Source: Streptomyces wedmorensis (GTDB lineage: Bacteria; Actinomycetota; Actinomycetes; Streptomycetales; Streptomycetaceae). From it: DNA of 64,000 bases. The notes under the pieces were generated by a model. The model had not been told where the DNA came from, made no database searches, and saw only the letters and a list, made by a program, of their open reading frames with translations. The position numbers were made by a program, and so were the translations under genes. The DNA lies in the NCBI RefSeq assembly GCF_000716445.1, contig NZ_JNWK01000035.1, positions 1-64,000 on the forward strand. The letters run 5' to 3'. Each line of letters starts with the position of its first letter. Position 1 is the first letter of the stretch. This document shows, in pieces, positions 1-8,675 of this stretch.

Positions 1-122
1 CCGACGGCCGCATCGAGGTCTTCGGCACCAGCCACGCCGGCGTCCACCACCGCTGGCAGACCGGCTTCTCCACCTGGTCGGCATGGGGCTGGCTGAACGA
101 CGCCGGCCCGGCGATCGACTAG
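1..122 (+). CDS. C-terminal end of a secreted PLL-type lectin-repeat protein (partial)
   Basis: Only the last 39 codons lie in the window; the gene begins upstream of position 1. The readable tail contains DGRIEVFG, then HHRWQTGF and a final WSAWGW block. This is the same repeat signature (DGRxEVF ... WQ ... WxxW) that fills the C-terminal halves of the two proteins at 2115-4145 and 4258-5778. The last blade closely matches the end of the M23 peptidase at 4258 (WSPWGWVNGTAGPGLD versus WSAWGWLNDAGPAID). It is therefore probably a paralogous beta-propeller lectin, perhaps also fused to a hydrolase. Its catalytic part, if any, cannot be seen. It converges on the kinase gene across a hairpin terminator. 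Confidence 0.75.
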   Translation, partial: DGRIEVFGTSHAGVHHRWQTGFSTWSAWGWLNDAGPAID

Positions 123-147
123 CCGGGGCCCGTCCCCCGGTCCGCGA

Positions 148-183
148 GGCCCCCGGTGACCGGCATGCCGGTCACCGGGGGCC
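148..183. terminator. bidirectional hairpin terminator
   Basis: A perfect inverted repeat, essentially loop-free, with a GGTGACCGGCATGCCGGTCACC core and flanking C/G runs. It lies between the stop of the lectin-repeat gene (122) and the stop of the convergent kinase gene (185), as expected for a shared rho-independent-like terminator. No U tract follows, which is usual in Streptomyces. Confidence 0.85.
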
Positions 184-184
184 G

Positions 185-1606
185 TCAGCGCGCGGACGCG
201 GGGCGCGGGCATCCCGGCAGCGCGGGCCGGTCCTTCGTGCGCACGGCGGGGAGCCAGGCGGCGGGGTACGCCGAACCGTGCGGGAGACGGACGCGGAACC
301 AGAGGGTGGACTGGAGGTCCTCCTCGTCGATGACGGGCTGGCCGTCGAACAGCCGGCAGTCGGTGGTGAGGTCGTCGCCGTGCCACACGCGGGTCGGTAC
401 GACGTTGCCCGCCGCGTACGGTCGCAGCGGATCGATCGCCAGGCCCAGACTGCACTGCGGGTCCCGGTCGGCCCGGTCCTGGCAGCCCCGCTCCGCGTTG
501 AACACCCGGACCGTGCCGACGGTCGCGCCCGCACGGTCCGGGTCCGCGAACCCGTCCTCCCGTACCGCGTCCGACCACAGGGTCGCGCCGACGCCCGCGC
601 AGAGCACACCGGCGAGCACGGCGTTCCGGGCCCGGCTCCGCGCCCCTCGTACCCGGGCGCCGCGCGTCCCCTCGTGCGCGGCGATGCGGGCGAGCAGGCT
701 CTCGGCCGTGTGCGGGGCGCGCGCCGCGTGCGTCGGGGCCAGGCAGTCGGCGGCCAGGGCACGCCAGAACGGCGGCACCGCGAGGTCCATGCGCAGCGGC
801 GCGCGCCCCTCGCCGTACTCCTGCACCGCGGCGCCCCGCGCCAGTGGCGTGGCACCGGGGAACGGCGAGGCACCGGAGGCGAACACCTCGTGGATGACGA
901 CACCCAGGGCCCAGATGTCGGCACTCGGGCGGACCTGCACGCCGAGCTCCCCGAGCGGCGCCCGCCAGCGCTCGGGCGGCAGGTAGTCCAGGGTGCCGAG
1001 CGGAGGCACGTACCCGTGCGTCCCGGTCAGCTCCGTGGCGAGGCCGAAGTCCGAGAGACGCACGGAACCGTCCCGGCCGAGCAGCACGTTCTCCGGCTTC
1101 AGATCGGCGTGCACCCAGCCCGACCGGTGGAGGTGGGCGAGGCCCTCGCAGATCCCCGCGATCAGACCGCCGCGCTCGCCCTCGGACACCCCCGCGTCGA
1201 GGAGTTCGCGCAGGGAGCCCGCAGCCCGCTCCATGACCAGCACGATCGCGCCGTCCACCGCGGGCCGGTCCGGCGCGGACAGGACGAAGGACTCCCGCAG
1301 GCCGATCAGCCGGGGATGCCCGGCCCTGCGCGCTAGTTCGACCTCGCGCCGGGCGGACTCCACGATCCTGCGCGCCTGGCGCGGCGCGAGCCCTGCGGTC
1401 GGCATGACCTTGAGCGCCACGTCGTCGCCCCGGTCCCGGGCAGGACGGCTCCGAGCGGCCTCGACCGGCCGTGCCGCGTACACCGTGGACCAGCCCCCGG
1501 CGCCGATCAGCTCCGTGACCGCCCAGTCGCCCACCCGGTGGCCGGGTGGGAGCAGGTCCGCGCGGTCGTGCTCCGTGGTGTCGCCGGCGTCGCGCGGCGG
1601 CGTCAT
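185..1606 (-). CDS. transmembrane serine/threonine protein kinase with HAD in place of HRD
   Basis: 473 residues. The kinase domain (about 24-310) has a glycine-rich loop at 34-41 (IGAGGWST), the VALK lysine (K66), the catalytic loop HADLKPEN (166-173) and DFG (186-188). The catalytic-loop HRD arginine is Ala, so this is a non-RD kinase. The catalytic Asp and the LKPEN block are intact, so activity is plausible. A hydrophobic stretch at about 328-346 is the likely single membrane span. The 120-residue C-terminal part with four Cys would then be extracytoplasmic and could act as sensor. The ATG start is preceded by a GAGGGGG ribosome site. The substrate is unknown. The neighbouring secreted lectin-repeat proteins suggest, but do not show, a cell-envelope role. 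Confidence 0.88.
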   Translation of the reverse strand: MTPPRDAGDTTEHDRADLLPPGHRVGDWAVTELIGAGGWSTVYAARPVEAARSRPARDRGDDVALKVMPTAGLAPRQARRIVESARREVELARRAGHPRLIGLRESFVLSAPDRPAVDGAIVLVMERAAGSLRELLDAGVSEGERGGLIAGICEGLAHLHRSGWVHADLKPENVLLGRDGSVRLSDFGLATELTGTHGYVPPLGTLDYLPPERWRAPLGELGVQVRPSADIWALGVVIHEVFASGASPFPGATPLARGAAVQEYGEGRAPLRMDLAVPPFWRALAADCLAPTHAARAPHTAESLLARIAAHEGTRGARVRGARSRARNAVLAGVLCAGVGATLWSDAVREDGFADPDRAGATVGTVRVFNAERGCQDRADRDPQCSLGLAIDPLRPYAAGNVVPTRVWHGDDLTTDCRLFDGQPVIDEEDLQSTLWFRVRLPHGSAYPAAWLPAVRTKDRPALPGCPRPASAR

Positions 1607-2114
1607 CGCGGTCCGTCCCCCTCTTCGTCCCGTCGCGGTTGTCGGACGAGGAACGATACTGACCGGTCAGGGGAGTTCACCGGCGTGCTTCGGCCACTTC
1701 GGGCGGGCGCCGCCGCGGGTCGCCGACGGGCCGCCGCCGAGGGGCGCGGAACGCCTCCGCGGGGCCCGCGGCGGCGCCCGCCGACGGGTGGCACCGGGCT
1801 GTGACCCAGGCCACCCGGGCACCGGGCGGGGGCGGCGCTTTGATGTCGATTTCCGCCCTCTGCGGCGGCCCGCGTCCCCGCCCCCGGGCGAGTGGCTCGG
1901 GGAGGAGGCCCCAACGAGTCCGCGGCCGTGACCCGGTGCCGCGCACCCTCGGGCCGCGGCCGCGGACGGACGGCCGCCCTCACGCAAGGTGGGCAAGGTC
2001 ACCATGCCCGGAGGTCGGTAAGGGGCGATCCGGGGAGGTTCGTGAGGGCGGCGGGACCCGCCCCACGCTCCCCGCAGGTGGCGGGATCCGTACGGAGGGC
2101 CGCGTCGCGGGCAC
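1607..2114. other. intergenic gap without a supportable gene
   Basis: About 500 bp between two minus-strand genes. Open frames run through it, but none has a convincing start, ribosome site or recognisable protein motif. The only element I can point to is the palindrome at 1659-1670, near the presumed kinase promoter. Confidence 0.5.
1659..1670. promoter_or_regulatory. perfect 12-bp palindrome upstream of the kinase gene
   Basis: CTGACCGGTCAG lies about 55 bp upstream of the kinase ATG (1606, minus strand). Short palindromes with this GACCGGTC core are common as TetR-family operators, but no cognate regulator is encoded nearby. It is a candidate operator only. Confidence 0.4.
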
Positions 2115-4145
2115 TCAGAGTGCGGGACTGCCCGACACCACGGGGACGACCGCGCGGTCGCCGAAGGCCGTCCACGGCCGCCAGCCGCCGCTGGGCCACG
2201 CCTGCACCCGCGTCCGTACCAGGCCGCCGGGAGCGACGGCGAAGACGTGGATCCGCCCGGTGGAGTCGAGCGCGGCCGACGGCGTGGCCGTGAGCCGCAC
2301 GCCGGGTTCGCCGAACTCGGTGACGGGATCCCAGGCGCCGCCCGGCGAGTTCTGCCAGCGGTGCACGAGCCGGGCGCCGCCGGGGCTGAGGGAGAACGCC
2401 TCCAGGCGGCCGTCCGCGTTGGCGGCGAACGCCGGTGCGGCGGCGCTCCAGTCGAACAGCGGCTGCCAGCCGTCCCAGCCGCCGCTCGGCACGCTCTGCC
2501 GCCGGGCGAACGTCCCCACGCCGGACGGGCCGATCGCGGCGACGGTGAGCCGGCCGCTGCCGTCCCGGGCCGCCCGGGGCGCGGCGCCGGCCGCCGTGCC
2601 GAAGGCGTGCCACGCGCCGGTCCAGGCGCCGCCGGGGGACTCCTGCCAGCGGTGGCGGAGCCCGGCGCCGCCGGCCGCCAGGACGAACACCTCCAGCCGG
2701 CCGTCCGCGTTGGCCGCGACCACCGGCGGAGCCCCCGCGGCCCCGCCGAAGCCGGGCTCCCACGCGTCCCAGGCCGTCGAGCCGGGCGACCGCTGGCGCC
2801 GCCGGGCGAAGGAGGAGGCGCCGGGGCTCGACGCGAAGACCTCCAGCCGGCCTTCGGCGTCGCGGGCCACGGCGGGGGCCGCGCCGGCCGGACCGCCGAA
2901 CTCCTCCCAGCCGTACCAGCCGCCGTCCGGCCGCTGGACGCGGTGGTGCAGGTTGACGCCGCCCGGCGCGAGCGAGAACACCTCCAGGCGGCCGTCGGCG
3001 TTCCGCCCCAGCACGGGGACCGCGCCGGCCGGCCCGCCGAAGGTCTCCCACTCCGACCAGGTGTCCGTGTCCGGAGCCAGTTGGACGCGCCGCAGCATCG
3101 AGCGGTCGCCGGCGTCGAGCGCGAGCACCGTGAGCCGGCCCGCCACGTCGAGGCCCGCCACCGGATTGTCCGGGCTCTGCCAGGGCGGTGGCGTGTCCCG
3201 CCACTGGAGGGGGGCGAGGTGCAGGCCCTGCTCGAACCAGCCCGCGGCGCCGGCGTACCAGGTCTCCCCGTCGGCGAACACCTCCACCGCGTGACCGGGG
3301 ACGTGGCCCGCGGCGCCGGTGAGGTCGAAGCGGAACGGGTCGCGCGAGGCCAGGACGTCGGTGCCCTCGTAGCCGTTGCGCGGCCCGATGAACAGGTAGT
3401 ACCAGCCGTCCCGTTCGACGACGTACGGGGACTCGGTGACCGAGACGGTCGCGTCCGTGCTCGCGTCGGTGAACGCGACGCCCGGCTCGCTCCAGTGCAC
3501 CAGGTCGGCGGACCTGCGGTAGGCCACGACGTGGTGGCCGCCCGCGCCCGACAGCTCGGTGTAGTACATGACCCACTCGCCGCCGACCCGCAGGACCATG
3601 GGGTCACGGGCCGCGAGCCCCCGGAACAGCGGCCCCGACGGCTCGCGGGTCCAGGTGAACAGGTCGGTCGACGTGGCCAGGTTGATCGCGGCGCCGCTCG
3701 CGCCGCCCGCGGCGTAGAACATCAGGAACCTGCCGTCCGCCTCGACGACGTGCGGCGCCCAGAGGTGCTCCTCGCCGAAGTAGGAGGGATCGACGGTCAG
3801 CGCGTCGGCGTGGGTGGTCCAGGGGCCGTGCGGGGCCGGGGCCGAGGCGTGGGCGAAGGAGATCTCCGCCGTGCTGTCCGGGGACTCGCCGGGCGGCGCG
3901 GCGTCCCCGACGATCGCGAACAGGTGCCAGCGGCCCTGGGCCCTGATCAGCGTGTGGTCGTTGAGGTAGCGCGGTCCCGCGGCGGTGGACGGGTCGTACA
4001 CGCGGGCGAAGGGGCCCGCGCCGACCCATCGGGGCGGCGGGACGGCGCCGGCGGTCGCGGTCGCGGCGCGGGCGGCTCCGGTGATCGAGAGCGCGCCCGC
4101 GCCGGCGGCGCCCCGGAGCAGGTTCCTTCTGCTGATCGGAAGCAT
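2115..4145 (-). CDS. secreted GH43-like glycoside hydrolase fused to a PLL-type lectin propeller
   Basis: 676 residues with a Tat signal (SRRNLLRGAAGAG, residues 5-17). Residues about 40-315 read as a five-bladed glycosidase propeller of the GH43/GH32 type. Candidate acidic residues sit in the expected blades: D63 (LNDHT), D181 (ARDPM) and E238 (VTESP), with WAPHVV at 129-134. From about 320 onward there are repeats of about 50 residues (DGRLEVFSLxPGG ... WQ ... GGWxGW) of the PLL/tectonin-like lectin fold. The likely role is export, carbohydrate or envelope binding through the lectin part, and hydrolysis of an unidentified glycan. The ATG follows GGAGTGATTC. It is the sister of the M23 protein next door, with nearly identical lectin repeats. 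The substrate cannot be told from sequence. Confidence 0.82.
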   Translation of the reverse strand: MLPISRRNLLRGAAGAGALSITGAARAATATAGAVPPPRWVGAGPFARVYDPSTAAGPRYLNDHTLIRAQGRWHLFAIVGDAAPPGESPDSTAEISFAHASAPAPHGPWTTHADALTVDPSYFGEEHLWAPHVVEADGRFLMFYAAGGASGAAINLATSTDLFTWTREPSGPLFRGLAARDPMVLRVGGEWVMYYTELSGAGGHHVVAYRRSADLVHWSEPGVAFTDASTDATVSVTESPYVVERDGWYYLFIGPRNGYEGTDVLASRDPFRFDLTGAAGHVPGHAVEVFADGETWYAGAAGWFEQGLHLAPLQWRDTPPPWQSPDNPVAGLDVAGRLTVLALDAGDRSMLRRVQLAPDTDTWSEWETFGGPAGAVPVLGRNADGRLEVFSLAPGGVNLHHRVQRPDGGWYGWEEFGGPAGAAPAVARDAEGRLEVFASSPGASSFARRRQRSPGSTAWDAWEPGFGGAAGAPPVVAANADGRLEVFVLAAGGAGLRHRWQESPGGAWTGAWHAFGTAAGAAPRAARDGSGRLTVAAIGPSGVGTFARRQSVPSGGWDGWQPLFDWSAAAPAFAANADGRLEAFSLSPGGARLVHRWQNSPGGAWDPVTEFGEPGVRLTATPSAALDSTGRIHVFAVAPGGLVRTRVQAWPSGGWRPWTAFGDRAVVPVVSGSPAL

Positions 4146-4155
4146 GAATCACTCC

Positions 4156-4191
4156 AGGGGCCGAGGGGCCGAGGGGCCGAGGGGCCGAGAG
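4156..4191. repeat. 8-bp tandem repeat (AGGGGCCG) in the leader of the GH43-like gene
   Basis: Four to five copies of an 8-bp G/C-rich unit lie immediately upstream of the ribosome site of the gene starting at 4145. It may simply be slippage sequence, but it sits in the 5' untranslated region and copy number could alter mRNA folding. Confidence 0.8.
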
Positions 4192-4257
4192 GCCGGCGGC
4201 GGGTGGCGGGCGAGGGCGCAGGTGGCCGGGGCCGAGGACAGGGGGCCCGGGGAACCG

Positions 4258-5778
4258 TCAGTCGAGGCCGGGGCCCGCGGTGCCGTTGACCCAGCCCCAG
4301 GGGGACCAGGCCGCGAAACCGGTCTGCCAGATGTGGTACGTACCGGTGGGGTTGGTGCCGAAGACCTCGATCCTGCCGTCGGCGTTGGAGGTGGCGGTGA
4401 CCTCGGTGCCGCCCCCGCCGAAGGGTTCCCACGCGCCGTAGGGCGCGTTCACCCCGGTCTGCCAGGTGTGCACGGCCGTCCGGCCGTTCATGGCGAAGAC
4501 CTCGACGCGGCCGTCGGCCGTGCGCTCGCTGCTGAGCTGTGCGTCCGCGGGGCCGCCGGTCCCCTCCCATCCGGACCAACTCGTCGGGCCGGTCTGGTAC
4601 TTGTGGAAGACCCCGATCGGTCCCGAGGCGAACACCTCGATCCTGCCGTCGGCGTTGTGGTCGACGGTGAGGTCGTGACCGCCGACGCCGAAGTCGCCCC
4701 AGGCGGACCAGCCCCCGTTCGGTGCGGTCTGGTACAGGTGCTGGAAGGAGCTGCCGTTGAGCGCGAACACCTCGAGACGGCCGTCGGGCGACTTCTCCAT
4801 CTCGATGCGGCCGGCGGCGGGCCCGCCGCCCGTCGCCTCCCACGCGGACCAGCCGCCGTTCGGGGCCAGTTGGTACCGGTGGAACACGCCGGCCGGTCCC
4901 GAGGCGAAGACCTCGATGCGGCCGTCCGCGTTCACACCGGCCGCGATGTCGTGACCGCCGCCGCCGAAGTCCTCCCAGCCGGACCAGCCGCCCGACGGGG
5001 AGAGCTGGTAGCGGTGCCGGAAGGTGTTCCCGTCGATCGCGAACAGCTCCAGGCGGCCGTCCGCGTCGGGCGCGATCGCCAGCTGGGCGTCACCGGGCCC
5101 GCCGAGCGCCTCCCACTCCGACCAGTCGCGGTTCGCCTCCCGCTGCCAGGCGTGGTGGACGCCGTCGGCGCCGGCGGAGAACACCTCCAGGCGTCCGTCC
5201 GCGGACCGCGCCGACACCACCCGCCCCGACTCCGCCGGGTACACCAGGGGCGCGGGCCGCGGACCGCTGCCCGGGACGCAGGGCAGGATCACGCCGCCCT
5301 CCGCCAGGTAGACCTCGGGGTCGATGCCGTACGAGTACGACAGGTCCCCCCAGATCCGCAGGTGCAGGTGAGGACCGTCCGAGTTGCCCTCGGCGCCCAT
5401 CAGGGCGATCTGCTGACCGGCCGTCACGCGGTCGCCGACCGAGACGTCCCGCCGGGACATGTGCCCGTACTCGGACGTCCTCCCGTCCGGGTGGCGGACG
5501 CGGATCCACTGGCCGTAGTCGCCGGTGTACCCGGAGATGGTCACCTCGCCGTCGGCCACCGCGTGGATCGGCGTCCCGACGTCGTTGGCGATGTCGACGC
5601 CGTTGTGGCCCGCGTGGAACGGCTGGCTCACGAAACCCGCGGTGGGGCATGCCAGGACGGGGCCGGTGGCCCCGGCGGGCCCGGCGGTGGCCGGGGTCGC
5701 GGCCACCGGTACCGGCAGGAGTGCGGCCGCAGCCGCGAGGACGCGGCTCAGCACGCGGCGGGAGAGTCCGGGAAGCAC
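4258..5778 (-). CDS. secreted M23 metallopeptidase with C-terminal PLL-type lectin repeats
   Basis: 506 residues; GTG start with an excellent GGGGAGGAG site. An N-terminal signal peptide ends near VAATPATA. The LytM/M23 domain (about 45-160) carries the zinc ligands H58 and D62 (HNGVD), the HLH motif (H137, H139) and H106 in EYGHMS. It is therefore predicted to be an active peptidoglycan endopeptidase or glycylglycinase-fold enzyme. Residues about 185-506 are six or more lectin repeats (DGRLEVFxxG ... WQxxxNGGWSxWE), matching those of the GH43-like protein at 2115 and the fragment at 1. The lectin probably holds the peptidase on a glycan. Gene order suggests duplication and domain swapping within this cluster. 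Confidence 0.88.
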   Translation of the reverse strand: MLPGLSRRVLSRVLAAAAALLPVPVAATPATAGPAGATGPVLACPTAGFVSQPFHAGHNGVDIANDVGTPIHAVADGEVTISGYTGDYGQWIRVRHPDGRTSEYGHMSRRDVSVGDRVTAGQQIALMGAEGNSDGPHLHLRIWGDLSYSYGIDPEVYLAEGGVILPCVPGSGPRPAPLVYPAESGRVVSARSADGRLEVFSAGADGVHHAWQREANRDWSEWEALGGPGDAQLAIAPDADGRLELFAIDGNTFRHRYQLSPSGGWSGWEDFGGGGHDIAAGVNADGRIEVFASGPAGVFHRYQLAPNGGWSAWEATGGGPAAGRIEMEKSPDGRLEVFALNGSSFQHLYQTAPNGGWSAWGDFGVGGHDLTVDHNADGRIEVFASGPIGVFHKYQTGPTSWSGWEGTGGPADAQLSSERTADGRVEVFAMNGRTAVHTWQTGVNAPYGAWEPFGGGGTEVTATSNADGRIEVFGTNPTGTYHIWQTGFAAWSPWGWVNGTAGPGLD

Positions 5779-5833
5779 GGAACGCTCCTCCCCTCGATCG
5801 TCTCGGGACGGACGGGACGGACGGGCGTACGGC

Positions 5834-6823
5834 TCACGCCTTGCGGAGCCGGCCGATGATGCCGTCGATGTCGCGCCGCATCATGTCGTGGCGGATGAAG
5901 TGGCCGCCGGGCAGCTCGTACCACTCGTGCGGGATGCCCGCGTTGCCCAGGAGCGAGCGGAACTCGCGCTGACCCGCGAGGACCTGGGTCTCGTTGGCGG
6001 TGTCGAACCAGTTGATCGGGTCCGGGCTGGTGCCGGCCACCAGGAACACGCGCTTGTGGCGGTAGCTCTCGATCCGCTGCACCGGGTTGTCGGCGCTGAC
6101 CCGGGCCTCGTCCCAGAACGGAGCCCCGTAGATCGTGCCGCCGTTCAGGTCCAGGGCCGCCGAACTGGCGTTGGCCCAGTGGCCGACGAGGCCGTTGTCC
6201 CGGCGCAGGCTGGCGGGGCCGGAGTGGGCGCTCACCGAGGCGAAGTGGCCGTAGTACTTGGCGGCGTACTTCAGCGCGCCGAAGCCGCCCATCGAGAAGC
6301 CGGCCACGGCACGGCCGTCGTACTCGGCGTACGTGCGGAAGTTCGCCTCGACCCAGGGGAGCAGCTGCGCGATGTGGAAGTGCTCCCAGTTCCGCGGGCC
6401 GACGTTGGAGCTCACGGGGTTGGAGTACCAGCCCGCGTGCCCGCCGTCGGGCATGACGACGATGATCGGCTTGCCCGCGGTCCAGTCGCGGACGCCCTCG
6501 CGGTCGAAGGTGATGAAGTCCTGGTCGGTCCCGCCGCCGTGGAACAGGTAGAGCACCGGGTACCTGCGTCCGCTCCAGTGGTAGTCGTCGGGCAGGAGCA
6601 CGTTGACGCCGGGGTTCCAGCCGATCGCGTCCGTCTGGAACCGGTAGTACCACATGCGGTGGTCGGCCTCGTTGCGGTCGACGATCCGCAGGCCGAAGCC
6701 GTCGCCGGCGGCGGACGCGGGGGCCGCCGTCCCGAGGACGCCTCCGGCGCCCAGGGCCATGGCGGCCGACAGGCCTCCGGCGGTCTTGAGGATGCTCCTG
6801 CGGGTGGGGTGCTGCGCGCTCAA
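5834..6823 (-). CDS. Tat-exported esterase of the esterase D / antigen-85-like family
   Basis: 329 residues from a TTG start at 6823, chosen because GGAGG lies 5 bp upstream; the frame is open further upstream without a ribosome site. The twin-arginine signal is RRSILKTAGG (8-17). The alpha/beta-hydrolase core has an HGGG oxyanion-type motif (95-98), the nucleophile elbow GFSMGG (S177) and a C-terminal catalytic His in GGHFI (H308). Family members hydrolyse acyl esters or transfer mycolyl/acyl groups. In a Streptomyces-like host an extracellular carboxylesterase or feruloyl-type esterase is more likely. It ends about 55 bp from the start of the M23 gene and may be co-transcribed with the secreted hydrolases. 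Confidence 0.85.
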   Translation of the reverse strand: MSAQHPTRRSILKTAGGLSAAMALGAGGVLGTAAPASAAGDGFGLRIVDRNEADHRMWYYRFQTDAIGWNPGVNVLLPDDYHWSGRRYPVLYLFHGGGTDQDFITFDREGVRDWTAGKPIIVVMPDGGHAGWYSNPVSSNVGPRNWEHFHIAQLLPWVEANFRTYAEYDGRAVAGFSMGGFGALKYAAKYYGHFASVSAHSGPASLRRDNGLVGHWANASSAALDLNGGTIYGAPFWDEARVSADNPVQRIESYRHKRVFLVAGTSPDPINWFDTANETQVLAGQREFRSLLGNAGIPHEWYELPGGHFIRHDMMRRDIDGIIGRLRKA

Positions 6824-7039
6824 CGAGACCTCCAGGTCGCGTGCGTGACGGTGCGTCCGGCAGGCCTGGACGGTAGCAACGCGACGGGGTCCGGGAGACC
6901 CCGGAAGATTGCGGACTGACACGCGGGGGAGCGTCGGCTAGGGAGGCGTCGGGCCTGCTCGGCACGGCAACCCCCGGGGGCGGCCGGCGGTGCGGCCGGA
7001 GGCCGGGGCCGACGGATGAGGACCCCCTGCCGGTGCGCG

Positions 7040-7375
7040 TCAGGGCTGGGTCGGGCGGCCCTCGGCGTCCACGACGATCGTGCCCCAGTGGCGGTCCCAC
7101 TTGTCGCCGACGTGCTGGGGAACCATGCCGGCGGGGTAGCGGACGTAGCCCTCCGGGGGCTCCTGGCCGTCGGCGACACAGTCCTGGCCGTCGGTGTTGC
7201 CGACCGCCTTGACCGGGTAGCGGCCGGAGCCGCAGACGCGCTCCTGGCCCGTGCAGCCCGTCAGGAGGAGGGCGGCCGCCAGGGACCCGGCGATGAGCGC
7301 GGGGAGGGCGGTGGGGCGGGTGGACGTCTCGCCGGCCGAGGGACGGAACGGTCGGGGGCGTCGGGTCTGCTGCAT
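7040..7375 (-). CDS. small SCO0607-like lipoprotein
   Basis: 111 residues. An arginine-rich N-terminus and a hydrophobic helix (about 22-38) end in the lipobox LLTGC, so Cys41 is the expected lipidated residue. The mature part is short, with two further Cys (C48, C66) that could pair, and a conserved-looking GYVRYPAGMVPQHVG stretch. It resembles the Streptomyces SCO0607 lipoprotein family, whose function is unknown. A GTG 30 bp upstream is an alternative start. A perfect 16-bp palindrome lies about 60 bp upstream (7434-7449), suggesting dedicated regulation. Confidence 0.75.
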   Translation of the reverse strand: MQQTRRPRPFRPSAGETSTRPTALPALIAGSLAAALLLTGCTGQERVCGSGRYPVKAVGNTDGQDCVADGQEPPEGYVRYPAGMVPQHVGDKWDRHWGTIVVDAEGRPTQP

Positions 7376-7433
7376 GGTTCGCTGGCCTCTCTCGCTGGTG
7401 GACACAGTCTCGCCGCGGGGGAGGCGCTCGTGA

Positions 7434-7449
7434 TGAGTACGCGTACTCA
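7434..7449. promoter_or_regulatory. perfect 16-bp palindrome TGAGTACGCGTACTCA
   Basis: A full dyad lying between the secreted protease gene (stop at 7537) and the lipoprotein gene (start at 7375), about 60 bp upstream of the lipoprotein ATG. It is a strong candidate operator or activator site for that gene. The cognate protein is unknown. Confidence 0.6.
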
Positions 7450-7536
7450 CCATGAGGTGGGTCGTACCGGGGGATCGGGTGGGTGGCCGCCCCGCCGGCC
7501 GCCGCGCTCGGGCGGCGGGGCGGCGGGGCGGTGGTG

Positions 7537-8418
7537 TCACGGCTTGGGCAGCAGGCAGCCGGCGCGGTTGAGGTCGATCACGTTGCCGGGGCCGATGCAG
7601 GGGACGAGCGTGTAGGTCTGCTGGGCGTAGTTGATGCCCTGACGGACCGTCACGGTGCCGTTCTGGTCGACCTCGCACGGGTTGTTCACGGTGCAGCTCT
7701 CACCGCTCTCGTTGCCCGTGTTGTTGACGGCGACGACCTTTCCGGTGGCCGTGTCGATCACCGGCGAGCCGGAGGTGCCGCCGATGGTGTTGCAGGAGGA
7801 GGTGTAGCGGACCGAGTCCTTCCAGGTCCACGAGCCCTCCTTCAGGCGGTAGGCGAAGCCGTCTATGTCGCAGCTGTAGATCCGCTTCCAGTAGCCCGAG
7901 ACCACCTTGATCGACGTCCCCTGGACCGGGTGCGCGTCGTTGAGGGTCAGCGGGCTGATGCCGTACTGGCTCTGGATCTGCGCGTAGGTCTTGGTCACCT
8001 GGTAGACCGACATGTCCGTGTCGGTCATGGTGGCGTACGCGATCTTGCTCGCCCGCAGCGTCGCGACCTTGGTGCCGGCCGAGTTGAGCAGGGAGAACGA
8101 GCGGCTGGACCGCTGGTCCTTGATGACCTCGCCGGCCGCGGGGAAGCCGGTCTCCAGGCAGTGGCCGTTGGAGAGGACGAGCGCGGGGTCGCTCGGCAGG
8201 GAGCCGGGGGCGCGGACGAGCGAGCCGGAGCAGTTGCTGAGCGCGACCGTGCCCGCGAAGTCGACGGCGGCCGCGGCCTGCGCCGCGGGGGCCTGGGTCT
8301 GTGCCGTGGGGGCAGTGGCCTGCGCGACCGTCTCCTGGGGTGTGGAGGCCGCGGCGGGGGCCGCCGTCGCGCCTGCCAGGAGCAGGGCGAGCAGGGCGCC
8401 GGCGAGAGGCTTGTTCAT
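7537..8418 (-). CDS. secreted trypsin-fold serine peptidase
   Basis: 293 residues with a cleavable signal peptide (hydrophobic 6-24, AAPAAA-type site) and an Ala/Gln/Thr-rich linker to about 50. The catalytic triad is readable: H86 in SNGHC, D135 in TDTDMSVY and S216 in GGTSGSPV. Six or more Cys suggest disulphides, as in extracellular chymotrypsin-fold enzymes. The ATG at 8418 has an AGAGGGG site. An 8-bp inverted repeat lies 27 bp upstream of the start. Streptomyces secretes many such enzymes; specificity cannot be assigned. Confidence 0.88.
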   Translation of the reverse strand: MNKPLAGALLALLLAGATAAPAAASTPQETVAQATAPTAQTQAPAAQAAAAVDFAGTVALSNCSGSLVRAPGSLPSDPALVLSNGHCLETGFPAAGEVIKDQRSSRSFSLLNSAGTKVATLRASKIAYATMTDTDMSVYQVTKTYAQIQSQYGISPLTLNDAHPVQGTSIKVVSGYWKRIYSCDIDGFAYRLKEGSWTWKDSVRYTSSCNTIGGTSGSPVIDTATGKVVAVNNTGNESGESCTVNNPCEVDQNGTVTVRQGINYAQQTYTLVPCIGPGNVIDLNRAGCLLPKP

Positions 8419-8444
8419 GTGGGGGTTCCCCTCTGAGGACCGTG

Positions 8445-8465
8445 CAACCGAAAATCCTTCGGTTG
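8445..8465. promoter_or_regulatory. inverted repeat upstream of the secreted protease gene
   Basis: CAACCGAA, 5-bp spacer, TTCGGTTG: perfect 8-bp arms 27 bp upstream of the protease ATG, within an unusually A/T-rich stretch. It could be an operator overlapping the promoter or a 5'-UTR hairpin. Confidence 0.5.
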
Positions 8466-8675
8466 TCATGAGCATTCTTAGAAGGAAGGTTCCAACGGGC
8501 AAGAGGGTCTTCCGAATTGGTCGCGCCGAACGAGCCCGGCGCGTGCCGCCGCTCGTACACGCCGACGAGTCGATCACTCGTTGGTGAGTTCCGTCGCACC
8601 CGCCGCCGATCCGCCGCGACGCTGGAGGGCAGTGGTGTCGACACCGCGGCCGGACCGCGGGCGGGGGGAGTGGGC

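Noticed and set aside
1680..2100. A small gene in the gap upstream of the kinase
   Set aside because: Open frames exist on both strands but none has a ribosome site with credible protein composition.
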